Source of the DNA: Phytophthora sp. 'mugwort'
Lineage: Eukaryota > Oomycota > Peronosporomycetes > Peronosporales > Peronosporaceae
Direction of reading: 5' to 3'
Assembly: GCA_033558025.1 (NCBI GenBank)
Contig: JAUCEF010000004.1
Span: 3,038,001-3,102,000, forward strand
DNA: 64,000 nucleotides
Part shown: one piece after another, positions 45,740-55,290 of the stretch
How the letters are laid out: the number at the start of each line of letters is the position of its first letter
Position numbering within the stretch: position 1 is the first letter of the stretch
Program-made: the position numbers and the translations under genes
The notes under the pieces: generated by a model
Databases searched by the model: none
What the model saw: only the letters and a program-made list of their open reading frames with translations
Told to the model about the DNA's origin: nothing

Positions 45740-46588
45740 AAACCTCGATGATAATCTTAAGGCACTAAACGATGTATAAAAATCTACGCGAATCAAAGAA
45801 CCTGATGATAGAGAAGAAAATCCACTTCAAAAGCTCCACGATGAATCAGAGGCAGCTTATCAGAAGTACGGGGAGGCTATGAAGCGGTATGAAGCAGCTA
45901 AAGAGGCTGTGAAAGGAAATTACTCGAAGGCAGCAAGATCAGCTCTGAAGGCTGCAACGTCTGCGATGAAAGCAACAAATACACTATTCCAAATTAAGCT
46001 AAGGCCTATAATGATAAGAAGAAGGAACTTGAGGGTAGTGGAATCAAAAAGAAACTCACCGGTCGAGGTCTTAGAGGTGCTGGTGTTGCTCCACTCGAAG
46101 GTGTAGTACGCCGCGGTAGAACCTACAACCTCAACGAAACTCAAGGCTTAGCTACTCCATCAGCATATGTTTATCGACAGCTGGGGAGTAAGTATATTAG
46201 AATTCCTGATCTTGATGCTAAGACACTGGTAATCGTTCAGCCTAATCGTCGGAAATGCGGTCCTAAGCGAGAAATTAGTGATCAACTCCAAGCCACGATT
46301 TGAACCCTCGCATTCAAGCAGCATATTGACCAAGCTTCATACGACAAGCTCGGTATTGATGATAAGAAGCTATTCAAGAGATTCTTGCGATTACCCACCT
46401 TCAGTATAATTTCCATGACCGTCTTGAGGCCCTTAGAATCTCTTAGAGCTGAGTATGATAAGCTGAAGGGGGAACTTGAACTCGGGAATGACAATCCTTC
46501 GATCATCAAGCAGCTTAAGAGTCTGTCAGTAGATATGTATTCTAATTCGGATTCAGAGTTTAAAAATATTATCGTTCGATTGATATAG
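45740..46588 (+). pseudogene. Uncharacterised basic Polinton protein, possibly minor virion protein
   Basis: Pieces in three frames: a coiled-coil-like Ala/Lys stretch (MKRYEAAKEAVKGNYSKAAR), then GSGIKKKLTGRGLRGAGVAP, RGRTYNLNETQGLATPSAYV, KYIRIPDLDAKTLVI and a helical end to 46,588. The glycine-arginine block is reminiscent of processed core or minor proteins of adenovirus-like viruses, but this is only a resemblance. Confidence 0.4.
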
Positions 46589-46735
46589 ATATGGCGTTAA
46601 GTTTTACCATCGCTTTTGCTATAATCCTCTTTGATCTAATATATCCATGTTTTTCTTCAACCCTTGCATTATCTTAAATTCTGGCGGTAGTTATGGTGAT
46701 AACGCCGATTCAACGTTGCTGAACTGAAAGCAATC

Positions 46736-46909
46736 ATGAAGAATTTAATCATTCGGGATCGCCCCCAACAAACTCAAGCCACTGTGTGGGCTTCGGGTTT
46801 TGACAAGTCAATAAAAAAACTGATGCCTCAACTCAGACTGAAGGTGGAAGGGTTTGGGTGTATCAACCGAAGAAAAAACCTAAGGCTGTGAAGACGTTTG
46901 CTCTATAAG
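46736..46909 (+). pseudogene. Short Polinton ORF ending in a TQT-containing peptide
   Basis: Opens MKNLIIRDRPQQTQATVW; after a seven-A run at ~46,813 the better frame is TDASTQTEGGRVWVYQPKKK to a stop at 46,909. About 58 codons. It repeats the STQTE motif seen at 44.3 kb. Confidence 0.35.
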
Positions 46910-46921
46910 CTTATGCCATCT

Positions 46922-47140
46922 CTAACGAGTGTATTCTTGTATCCCCGGTACACCTGCATTTTTTTTATCGCTGACGCTGATCTCAATGATCGCAGAGTCG
47001 CCTTGCTCGTTCTGTGTGGGGAGAAACACGCTATCGCCCAGAACGGCGATCTGATCAGCGTTAAGCATGGTTGAGCCTACGACTTGATAAGGCTCAGTTG
47101 AGAGATTTGATCTTAGCTTTTTGCTTCGCTTGCAGCCCAT
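46922..47140 (-). CDS. Small intact ORF, unknown
   Basis: 72 residues, MGCKRSKKLRSNL at the start, then NADQIAVLGDSVFLPTQNEQ and EISVSDKKNAGVPG. Lies between the TQT ORF and the fibre gene. Not recognised. Confidence 0.4.
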   Translation of the reverse strand: MGCKRSKKLRSNLSTEPYQVVGSTMLNADQIAVLGDSVFLPTQNEQGDSAIIEISVSDKKNAGVPGIQEYTR

Positions 47141-47279
47141 GGCTATAAATTACCAAAGAAAAAATACTTACATGATTTCTAATGTTTCGATGAACTCTAC
47201 AACTCTTTGAACATCTGACAGCCACTGGTCAGCCAGTAAGAACGATGGTAAATTCTTTTGATAACCATTTTTATTTATA

Positions 47280-49256
47280 TCAGCTCTGATATTTTTTTTC
47301 CAGTTGATCGATTTTTGCCAGTAAATGTTGGATCATGACCATATTATACGCGGAGAGACGACTATAGTCGACATTGAACTGCGTTTTTGCTGGTTCAAGT
47401 ACTGGGTCATCCCCCTCTTCGATATCATCCCGATAAAAAACGCTTGTTAAATCAGTAAGATGCGCTGAGATGAGATCCTGAGCGATCAGACCAACTTCTT
47501 GACCATCACGATTCCGCCATTCGATCCAATCGTATAGCTTGACCTCGCATTGGTCGTAAAGGCGTTTTACTCGATCGAGAGGACATTTTTGGATGTTTCG
47601 TTTGAGCCTCCGATCGGAGGTCATCGCCATTGCCGTGCATAATATGTGTCCTCCGAATATGGCCGCTACACTATATATGATTGGACCAAGAGCGAATTCT
47701 GTAACTCCGCTATCTGTTCTCAACCGATACACCGTCGTTCCACCTGCTTCGAATACAAAACTGTTGCTCCTTGAAATATGCAAAGGAGCTGGCGGTGATG
47801 CTGTATCTACACCGAGACGGTTTGTCGTTGTTAATATCATCGTTGTTGAGTTATTCGTTCCGAATCTCAGATCGTTGTTTGTGTAATTACCTATCCAGGT
47901 TGCGTTTGCAGATGTAGCATTCGTACCATTATGGACTTCGATCTGAAATTTCACCGGGATTATGTTTGATCCAGTAAATGATAACATTCTGGTAGCTACC
48001 ATCGAGAAAGTCAAGACCAGAGCGGATGATCAAAAAATACTCATTTGCAGGGGGTTGAGTTGATACCAAGCTCCGTCAGCGAGCCAACACTTGTAATGGC
48101 TGATTGATTTCCATAAGACAAGAAACCATTGATACTACCTCCAGCTGTAATATCCCCCGTCGTTGATAAGGTATTAATGCCTGAAATACCTCCAAAGCTG
48201 TTAAGAACTAATGCTCTATTTATTTCAGCAGTACCAGGTCCTGTAGTTAAGTCAAGGTAGTTTAACTCAGTAGCTGTAGCAGAGATTGAGTTGAGCTTTG
48301 TCAGATCAGCCGATCTAGCAGACGTGCCGCTAACAGGTTAGCAGTAGTACCCGTGAAACCATCGAGAACATTCAACTGAGTAGCAGTCGTGGTCAAGGTG
48401 GTTCCTTTGATCTGAAGTGTGGTTGGATTGATATTGAGAATAATCGTAATCGTGTTAGCAACTATTGTATCACATGCAATCGAGGCGATATTGGTTGCAT
48501 TCCGAGATGCATCAAACGTTAGTACCTTTGATGCTTGACCAGTACCAATGGTAGTGATGCCAGAGATGATCGTCAAATCAGCAATAACACCTGATCGGTA
48601 AAGATTAGTGCAATTGACGGTTCCATTCACGTTGAGCTTGTATGTAGTCGTTGTCCCTCCAATTGATACATTGCCTGTGTCCTCGCATGTAATCACACGT
48701 GCACCTCCAACCATGAGAACTGTTTTCGCTGATGCTGAGGTAGATCCAATGAAACATTCACTCGATACTGCTGCTCCAGTTTTAGTTGTATCTCTGCGGT
48801 AGCTGGACTAGCATCAGCATTACTAATGCTAAGGAGTGTTTCAAAAGCTCCTGCGGTTGTAGAAGTACCAAGTAGTAAAATCTTGTTGATCCCTGCGATC
48901 TGTTTGCTACCATCGAGAACGAGTGCTTTGCTTGGTAGCGCTGACCCGGGCGTAATACCAACTACGTATGATGGCGGTGCTATTATAGCAGAACCACCCA
49001 CAGTTAGACTACTACAGCTCAACGCACCAATTGCGCTGATATCACTATTAGCGCCTGGGACAAGAGCTACACCTTGTGTTGCAGTACCGATTGTGATACC
49101 GGATATATAAGACAGTCGATAGTCATTCTTTCCGAGGTATAGTGTTTGAGCATATTCATACGTCAGATAGCCGCTCGAATCTAATGTAAAGTAGAATGCC
49201 GGATTGTAAATTGGCGATTGGAAGATTGGTTGGGGATATGAAAAACCAAAACTCAT
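47280..49256 (-). pseudogene. Fibre-like repeat protein with S74 intramolecular chaperone
   Basis: The ATG at 49,256 (MSFGFSYPQP) begins a ~650-codon protein with shifts near 48,700, 48,310 and 48,030. The middle carries irregular repeats: SKALVLDGSKQIAGIN, SKVLTFDASRNATNIA and NRALVLNSFGGISGIN, each with an (A)TxLNxLD or GITTIG lead. The C-terminal ~120 residues read SDRRLKRNIQKC, LYDWIEWRNRDGQEVGLIAQ and FNVDYSRLSAYNMVMIQHLL, the pattern of the peptidase S74 / endosialidase chaperone that trimerises and cuts itself off phage and giant-virus fibres. The proposed catalytic Ser (in SDRRLK) and Lys are present. Role: receptor-binding or surface fibre, inferred. Confidence 0.75.
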
Positions 49257-49288
49257 TTTGTATGACCCTATATAGATCAAACGATAAC

Positions 49289-49965
49289 ATGAGCGCTATA
49301 CCAGATTTTGAAGCATCTTTATCAAAGAAGTTCAAATCGGCTTCGATGAAAGACATTCCTGATTTAGACATTAAATCACTGTTTAGAATGATTGTACTTG
49401 GTCCTTCGTTCAGTGGTAAGAACAATCTCTGTATGTTCATTCTAAAACACTCTCCTCACGTATTTGCTCATCTAACAATTATTGCACGTAATCCTCATCA
49501 GGAACTGTATGAGTACCTTCGCGATAAGTTGACGGGTTCATCACATTTGCTGACCCGGACACCCCTCCGAGTGTTGATCAGGTGCGTCATACACCAATGA
49601 GTTTTAATAATCCTGAGCTCGTGATCATAGACGATTACACCAACGATAAGCTACTTCAGAAGAATTTGTTTTCACATTACTTTACCCGCGGTTGTCATTT
49701 CAAGTTAAGTACCATTTTCCTTAGCCACAGCTACTTTGTAAATGATTCGTTTGAATGCTGAATATGTAGCTATCCTAAAGGCTAATTCCAAGCGTGATTT
49801 GGTAATGGTTGTCAAAGATTTCAATATTCGAGGAGTTGATGAACGTAGCTTCGTCTATTACTATAATAAAGCTACGGAGCAAAAGGTCAGATGCTGTTTG
49901 TCGATTCGGTTAAAGGCCAGCTTCGATACAACTTTGATCGTCCAATTACAATCGATTACGATTAA
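49289..49965 (+). pseudogene. FtsK/HerA-type DNA-packaging ATPase
   Basis: Starts MSAIPDFEASL (49,289; an upstream in-frame ATG at 49,262 would nearly touch the divergent fibre gene). Walker A LGPSFSGKNNL at ~49,397-49,429; Walker B ELVIIDDYTNDK at ~49,618; then FSHYFTRGCHFKLSTIFLSH, a sensor-like segment, and NIRGVDERSFVYYYNKATEQ. Shifts near 49,540, 49,740 and 49,885 break it. About 225 codons, the usual size of Polinton and virophage packaging ATPases that pump DNA into capsids. Confidence 0.85.
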
Positions 49966-50004
49966 TTTGAAAATATTTTGATTTGATCAATATACACTAT
50001 CAAT

Positions 50005-50864
50005 ATGGCTTCGTTCCTTAAGCTTAATCCAACCAATCTCGTCCAAGATGGATACAACAGTACATGGAAGTACAGCTTCCCTGGTTCAGCTGCTGATTTC
50101 ATGGATGTCGCATGTGCGGTTCAGTCTATTTCCATGTATAACTCCGAATACAACATCGATTCGACTCAGTTCTGAAATTAAACTTTCAAAATCGAAGTAC
50201 CAACTGCTACTACTTCTACTCTATCTATCACCTTGCCTGATGGTTTATACTCGTATGCTGATATCAACCGAAGCATTGAAACGGCTCTCGTAAATGCTGG
50301 TGCTTATCTCATTGATGCATCTGGGAATAATGTGTTTTATCTTCAATTGAGTGAAAACAGCGTGAATTTTTATGCTGCTCAGTTTGATTTCAGTGCTACT
50401 CCAACGTCTTTTCCTACTAGCGACACCCAACCTGCTACTGGTCTATACAGCTCTGCTGGAATTGGATCATCTACTACAACCCGCGCTCCTCGCATTATCA
50501 TCGATAATTCTGCCTTTGGTAAGGTGGTAGGTTTGACAGTTGTCACGTATCCTTCCGCATCCGCTACAGTATCATCTGCTCAACTTTCAAACACTATCCC
50601 TCAGATTCACCCGAGTTCGAGCTACGTTGTGCGATGTGATATCATTAAGAACAAATACGTAGCATCTGGTGATAATCTTAGTGCATTTGATCGCGGTGAT
50701 GCTCAAGTAGGTCAGCTTATTTCATATAATCCGAGTCAATATGCCTGGATGAACTGTCATAATGGTTCTCGTTCTTCAATTACCATTAGCATCTTCAATC
50801 AGAATGATCAGAAGGTCAAGTTCCGTGATACTTCAGTATCGCTTCTACTTCATCCAAAAAATAA
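50005..50864 (+). pseudogene. Probable minor capsid (penton-like) protein
   Basis: One frame throughout, interrupted only by TGA at 50,173 and TAA at 50,179. Starts MASFLKLNPTNLVQDG, continues SMYNSEYNIDSTQF, PDGLYSYADINRSIETALVN, beta-rich stretches and NQNDQKVKFRDTSVSLLLHP. Size (~285 aa), beta content and position beside packaging ATPase, protease and major capsid genes fit the single jelly-roll penton of Polintons; that assignment is by context. The frame runs on to 50,964, but an A run at 50,855 makes TAA at 50,862 the likelier original end. Confidence 0.6.
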
Positions 50865-50895
50865 GTCGTTAATTAATGAATATCTTTTTTTGCTT

Positions 50896-51642
50896 TTACA
50901 ATCTAAAACTTCCTCCTCGGCGCTTAGCACGAACAACTGCCATACGATCTTTTGCTTCTTGTGAGCCCTTAGCAGGACGCACAAGAAGCGTACCTTTGGG
51001 AACTCCAACACCGTAGCGACGACGTACTTCACCACGTACCGATTTGATAAGTTTCGTGCTCAGGCTTAGTAGCTTTCCTCATGAGGAACTTCTCAGCTGC
51101 ATCTACTCCATCAGTAATGATACCCTTACGCTTAGCGTATCCGAGTGCTGATTTAGCCGCCTTCTTGACTGCTACAGATACTCGACCACCTGTAGAACCC
51201 TTACCCATTTCCGTATCGCTATCACTGTCATATACTCCGATTCCTGTCATAGATTTAATGGCGGCTCTGGCCGGAATAGCTGTTTGAGGAGCTCCCAACG
51301 CAGTTGCCAATGCTGCTACTGCTGCATCAGCTGCTTTACTAAGAATGCCTGAGTCCTTATCGAACTTGAATGCTGATTTGATACCTCCCCAAATTTACTC
51401 CATACAGATCCGCCTTGGGCTCTCTTGTATCCTTTCTTGACTTCGTGTCGGGTGATATCCAGTCGGACACCACGTTCAACCTTACGAGCCTTAATAGCCT
51501 TTTCATAAGAAGTTGGGTGCAGGTGAATTACAGAGCCATTACCCTTGAGTTCGTTTGCTGTTAGTGAGAGCTTACCGGTCTTGAAAGCCTTGGTTAGCTT
51601 TCGAGCTGGTACGTCGCTGGAAATAGTTAATTCGCGATACAT
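50896..51642 (-). pseudogene. Basic Gly/Arg-rich virion-type protein
   Basis: ATG at 51,642 (MYRELTISSDVPARKL). Segments: SLTANELKGNGSVIHLHPTS, RGVRLDITRHEVKKGYKRAQ; after a shift at ~51,390 PQTAIPARAAIKSMTGIGVY and VAVKKAAKSALGYAKRKG; after a shift at ~51,045 SVRGEVRRRYGVGVPKGTLL and a RAKRRGGSFRL end. About 245 codons, pI clearly high. It is transcribed opposite the penton-like gene and together with the protease. A DNA-binding core or minor protein is plausible by analogy with adenovirus precursors. Confidence 0.45.
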
Positions 51643-51667
51643 TATTGCTATATAGCTTGAAACATAA

Positions 51668-52051
51668 TTATGAAAGAATAGTCAGATTCAAATCTTTCAT
51701 ATTTTTGAAAACATTCGGCTTATTGTATTGTTTTGAATAGAGCCATAGGATACAGAATGGTCCGCAATAGTCTCCATATATTCCTTGATGTTGCTTTGGA
51801 TTGTACCTTCCGATTCCATACTTTGTTGGAGCTGCTTCTCCCATACTATCAAAATATTGACCATTACAGACTGCTGTCCAATGTCCTACATCCATATTAG
51901 GTTGTTTTTGAAGATTCAGATATGAAGCTGTCTTTGGGATAGGAGAAGTAATTTCGCTTGACTCAAAGATATTACCGAGTTGAACACCAATTTTCTCAGC
52001 TAGTTCGATGAGGTCATGATCGCTGGTGATTGGCTTGATAAGACTCGCCAT
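51668..52051 (-). CDS. Adenain-like cysteine protease
   Basis: An intact 127-residue ORF. VGHWTAVCNGQYFDSMGEAA gives the catalytic His-Trp and the FDS-x-G strand. YGDYCGPFCILWLYSKQYNK holds the nucleophile Cys in the Y-x-D-x-C-G motif, as in C5/C48-fold adenovirus and Polinton proteases. The length is at the short end for the family. It would cut capsid and core precursors during maturation. One of the few viral genes of the element that is still open. Confidence 0.85.
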   Translation of the reverse strand: MASLIKPITSDHDLIELAEKIGVQLGNIFESSEITSPIPKTASYLNLQKQPNMDVGHWTAVCNGQYFDSMGEAAPTKYGIGRYNPKQHQGIYGDYCGPFCILWLYSKQYNKPNVFKNMKDLNLTILS

Positions 52052-52098
52052 AATAATTAATTTTCTAAAGCTATATTAGAGACCATATAGATTCCACG

Positions 52099-53825
52099 AT
52101 GAATGAAACACAACTATCCGATCAGTATTTGTACCAGAGAGAGAGAGAGATCTGAAGAGCGATCCGGAGATCAAAGTATCGTCGGGTAAGCGAATACCAT
52201 TCGTTATCGACCTTAACCAGAGTTCGTACCAAAACGGTGTTATTACGATTGATGCTACGGCTCAGCTGAATGGAAGCGAGGGGTTTGCGTCGCTCCGCGA
52301 TGCTTACATCATGCTACCGTACAAGGTCTCGATGAAGGACACTCATGGTACGGCTGCTCAGGCTGCTGCTAATCGTTTCTGTGCGTCTCTGAATTGTGGC
52401 AACTGGAATGTCATTGACTCAATGAGTCTCGAACTAAATGGTAAGACCATTGTCTCGATGGCTGACTACAAGTTATTCTGGAGCAACGTCTGTGCTCAAA
52501 CGAGCTACAGTACTCAGTAGGTTGAAAAACATGGCGCTGAATCGTTCCTATTCCTTGATGCTGCTCAATCCACGGCATATAGTTCTGATGCCTCCACTGG
52601 TAGTGATGGCTACAGCAACAACGCTGCTTTCTCAAGCGCATTACTGCTTCGGCGGCCTCAGCTACCGCATCTATCGTAAATGATGGTTTTGTACGCCGTC
52701 TTCTATCGAACCCACCTAATGCTGGTGCTGATTCCTCCACGACCTGGCCTTCGACTGGAGCTGCGGCTGCCACTACTACGATCGCGAATCAGACGTCGCG
52801 TGGTGCGTTCGTTGTTGGTGCTGGTACAGCCGGATCTATCATGGGTACTTGGAACTACATGCTTAAGATTAAGCTTGCAGAACTTCACCCTGTATTTAAG
52901 GAGCTTGATCTGATGGCTAACCCCCAGATCCGTCTCCGTTTCCGCGTTAACCAGGGTACGGCCGCTATTGCTATGATGCGTCGAAAAACATGACCCTTTC
53001 GAATACGACTTTGTCGAGTGGCAACAGTTGCCCCGTAATGGTTGCAAGCTCTCCTGCTAATAATCCTATGGCAAGTGCTCTCTCTGGTACGGCTGGTACT
53101 ATTGCCATTTCTTGGGGTGCTGTTGTCAATTCTCTTGAGCCCACTATTGATGGCACTTACATGCCTTTCACCACTGCTCGCCTCTATCTACCCTTCGTTC
53201 ATCTTGAGAACCCCCAGGCTATTATCTCTAAGCCTGCAAAGAAGCTACGCTACAACGACTGTTATGCTCAGTGATTTTACCAGCGCGCTGGGACTGGTAA
53301 GCAAGCGACTCAGCTGAATGCTTCTTTTGACCTTCAGCTATCGGCTTCTGTGAAGAATGCTAAGTACGTTGTTCTACTTCCCTTTGCCGAACAGACTGGT
53401 AGTTTCGCTACTGTCGCTGTTTAACAGTTCCAGAGTCCTTTTGATACCGCTCCTTGGACCCTTCAGCCCGGCTCTTCGATTCGCAACTTCAATGTTCGAA
53501 TTGGTTCGTCGCAAACGTTTGATATTGCCCACGATTACGACTTCCACAGTTTTCGAATGAGGTCAGCAACCTTAGTTCGATTAATGGTGATCTAACTCCC
53601 GAACTTGTGAATGGTCTTCTTGACTATCAGACGTGGTCGCTAACTAACCGCATGCTGATCGCTGATGTGTCGCGTCTGACCGAGAAGGACGTTCCACAAG
53701 CCATTCAGATTCAGGGAGCTAACGCTGGTTGCCAGGGTGTCAATATTTTGGTACTTGTCATTAGCGAGCAGGAGCTGAGCTATGATCGTCTGACGGGTGA
53801 GGTTCTGGACTTTACTACAGCTTAA
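52099..53825 (+). pseudogene. Double jelly-roll major capsid protein
   Basis: About 575 codons spread over several frames. The N-terminus (MNETQLSDQYLYQRE) enters a GA microsatellite at 52,134-52,151, where the frame shifts. Then SSGKRIPFVIDLNQSSYQNG, NVIDSMSLELNGKTIVSMAD, FVRRLLSNPPNAGAD, YMLKIKLAELHPVFKELDLM, KNPQIRLRFRVN-type text, ISWGAVVNSLEPTIDGTYMP, ARLYLPFVHLENPQ and a good final frame 53,607-53,825. In-frame stops at ~52,518 (TAG), ~53,272 (TGA) and ~53,422 (TAA). Beta-rich text, size and context match Polinton MCPs; the hexon role is family knowledge. Confidence 0.75.
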
Positions 53826-53888
53826 GCTACTAAGTTGAATTAAATAATACATTTAATGATTATCTATCTGGGTAGGTATATAGCTACA

Positions 53889-54209
53889 ATGAGTTCGACA
53901 CTTACATTCGGCAAGTACAAGTTCAATACTATTCAAGAGATATATTCCTCTGACCCATCCTACAGTAGATGGCTATCCCACCAGAAGCAATTCACTGATC
54001 TGGAGAATGATCCTATTGCTCAGTTCCTTCACACTAAGTTTGGTAATGATGATGGTTCATTCATGATGGGTTGGGGAAAATATAAAAATAAGACAATCAA
54101 ACAGATCCAATCGATTGACCCTAACTATCTCGGGTGGCTTAGCAAGAATGACTTTGTTAAGACTAAGTGCCCCAAGCTTAAGTCTGAAGTGGATGCACTT
54201 CTGGCTTAA
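53889..54209 (+). CDS. Doubled ExoX-C-like motif protein
   Basis: Intact, 106 residues from the ATG at 53,889 (an upstream ATG at 53,856 would add 11). Two repeats: FGKYKFNTIQEIYSSDPSYS plus RWLSHQ, and WGKYKNKTIKQIQSIDPNYL plus GWLSKN. GKYK-x-x-T(I/L)xEI...DP.Y..WL is the short domain found after exonuclease X-type nucleases and alone in some viral proteins. No catalytic acidic motif is present, so it is likely a DNA or protein-binding module. Last gene before the right inverted repeat. Confidence 0.65.
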   Translation: MSSTLTFGKYKFNTIQEIYSSDPSYSRWLSHQKQFTDLENDPIAQFLHTKFGNDDGSFMMGWGKYKNKTIKQIQSIDPNYLGWLSKNDFVKTKCPKLKSEVDALLA

Positions 54210-54245
54210 CCCTTAAGTGTTGCAATTTGTTTTTGAAATCTTTTG

Positions 54246-54416
54246 CTAAACTGTAACTTCCTTTGTACATAAAGTGCTGATAGAATATCTGTTGATAATA
54301 TTTGTAGTACTTGAGGCTTCGACGAAATCAACAGCTGTGAGATCTCGTGGTAGAGCGGTTCTAAAACTACCATAAGATCCAAAAGACGTTGCTTTCAGGT
54401 GGTCGAGAGGTTGCAT
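54246..54416 (-). CDS. Possible small ORF next to the right inverted repeat
   Basis: 56 codons from MQPLDHLKATSFGSYGSFRT to a stop at 54,246. The same frame runs upstream into the inverted repeat. No motif; listed because it mirrors the position of the Crinkler gene at the other end. Confidence 0.2.
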   Translation of the reverse strand: MQPLDHLKATSFGSYGSFRTALPRDLTAVDFVEASSTTNIINRYSISTLCTKEVTV

Positions 54417-54490
54417 CGTCAAAAGAGCAGCTGGTTCGAAAGAACGTTCCAGGAATATTCTTGGTGGTAAATCACGGAAAGTAAAAAAAA

Positions 54491-54747
54491 ACTGCCGGCG
54501 TAATGTGCTGCGCTCAACGAGGTTAGCATGATTTTCACTTCGAATGAATGCCTCCTTTGCATGTAATCCCAATGTTGCTATGTGCGGCGCTTGGAGGTGT
54601 GGAGTAGACCTCCTTTGCACCAGGTGTTATTAGCGGTGATGTAGTCGATTTCAACAGATTGTGATCAGGAAGCTTTAGCCCTACTCTCGCTTGTAAATTA
54701 CGCGAAGAAAAAAAAACTGTCGGCGTAATGTGCTGAAACTTACTACT
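54491..54747 (-). repeat. Right terminal inverted repeat of the Polinton
   Basis: Complement of 36,274-36,529; ends CTTACTACT directly before GATGCG. Confidence 0.93.
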
Positions 54748-54753
54748 GATGCG
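54748..54753. repeat. Right 6-bp target site duplication GATGCG
   Basis: Same six bases as at 36,268-36,273. Confidence 0.92.
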
Positions 54754-55290
54754 TTGGAGCGACTCGACCACCTAATTGTCGTCCAAATGCGCCACAACGA
54801 GCGCGAGATCAGCTCTGACGTCAGGATGTCGACCGAAACACGCTTCAAACTGTAGGCATGTCGACGAAAAACAAGTCTTTGTTCTGGTTGATCGGTCGAG
54901 ACGCGTCCGTGGCACCATTTGAAATCTATTGGGTGCAAGATTAAACTCCTTCCTTTGGGCTACATGTTCACTCAGGGATGGAAACTGCACGTCTGCATGA
55001 GAAGATGATGCGAGGAGAGCAAGACCGCCCCAGTTTTCCATACTCTCCCATCGGCCCAGCATCGATCCACTTCACTACACGTAGGAGTGCGGATGACTGA
55101 CTGTCTGCTGGCGCCAAGTTGAAGCTATAGTTATTCTGCTTTCCTATTGGTCAAAACATCTAACTTGAGAGTTTATATTATTGCTTCCAAAGTATTCGAT
55201 AACATAGGTCAAACCTACGCTTCGGAATACACTTGAACCCTTGGCTGGGGCACACTGCAACTGCTACAGTAGTGCCTCGTGACAGTCGCT
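54754..55290. other. Host flank right of the Polinton
   Basis: A 96-codon minus frame (54,772-55,062) and a plus frame open from the target duplication to 54,858 exist; neither is recognised. The last 200 bases are the promoter of the RNA polymerase III subunit gene. Confidence 0.4.

Larger units (their letters stand above)
36274..54747. mobile_element. Complete Polinton/Maverick-type element, 18,474 bp
   Basis: Bounded by ~256-bp inverted repeats that start AGTAGTAAGTTTCAGCAC and finish with the complement, and by a GATGCG target duplication. Inside are polymerase B, retrovirus-like integrase, packaging ATPase, adenain-like protease, major and minor capsid genes, the gene set that defines virus-like Polintons. 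Added to it are a Crinkler-protease gene, an S74-ended fibre-like gene, and a doubled ExoX-C-like gene. The genes other than the Crinkler use AT-richer codons than the host islands. The element is structurally whole but its main viral genes are broken, so this copy is presumably inactive. Confidence 0.95.

Noticed and set aside
38545..53825. Stop-codon reassignment as explanation of stops in Polinton genes
   Set aside because: TAA, TAG and TGA all appear as interruptions and many breaks are frameshifts, so a variant code would not restore the frames.
54246..54620. 124-codon minus frame reaching into the right inverted repeat
   Set aside because: The N-terminal half is repeat sequence that also starts a different frame at the left end (36,400). 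Only the last 56 codons are kept, at low confidence.
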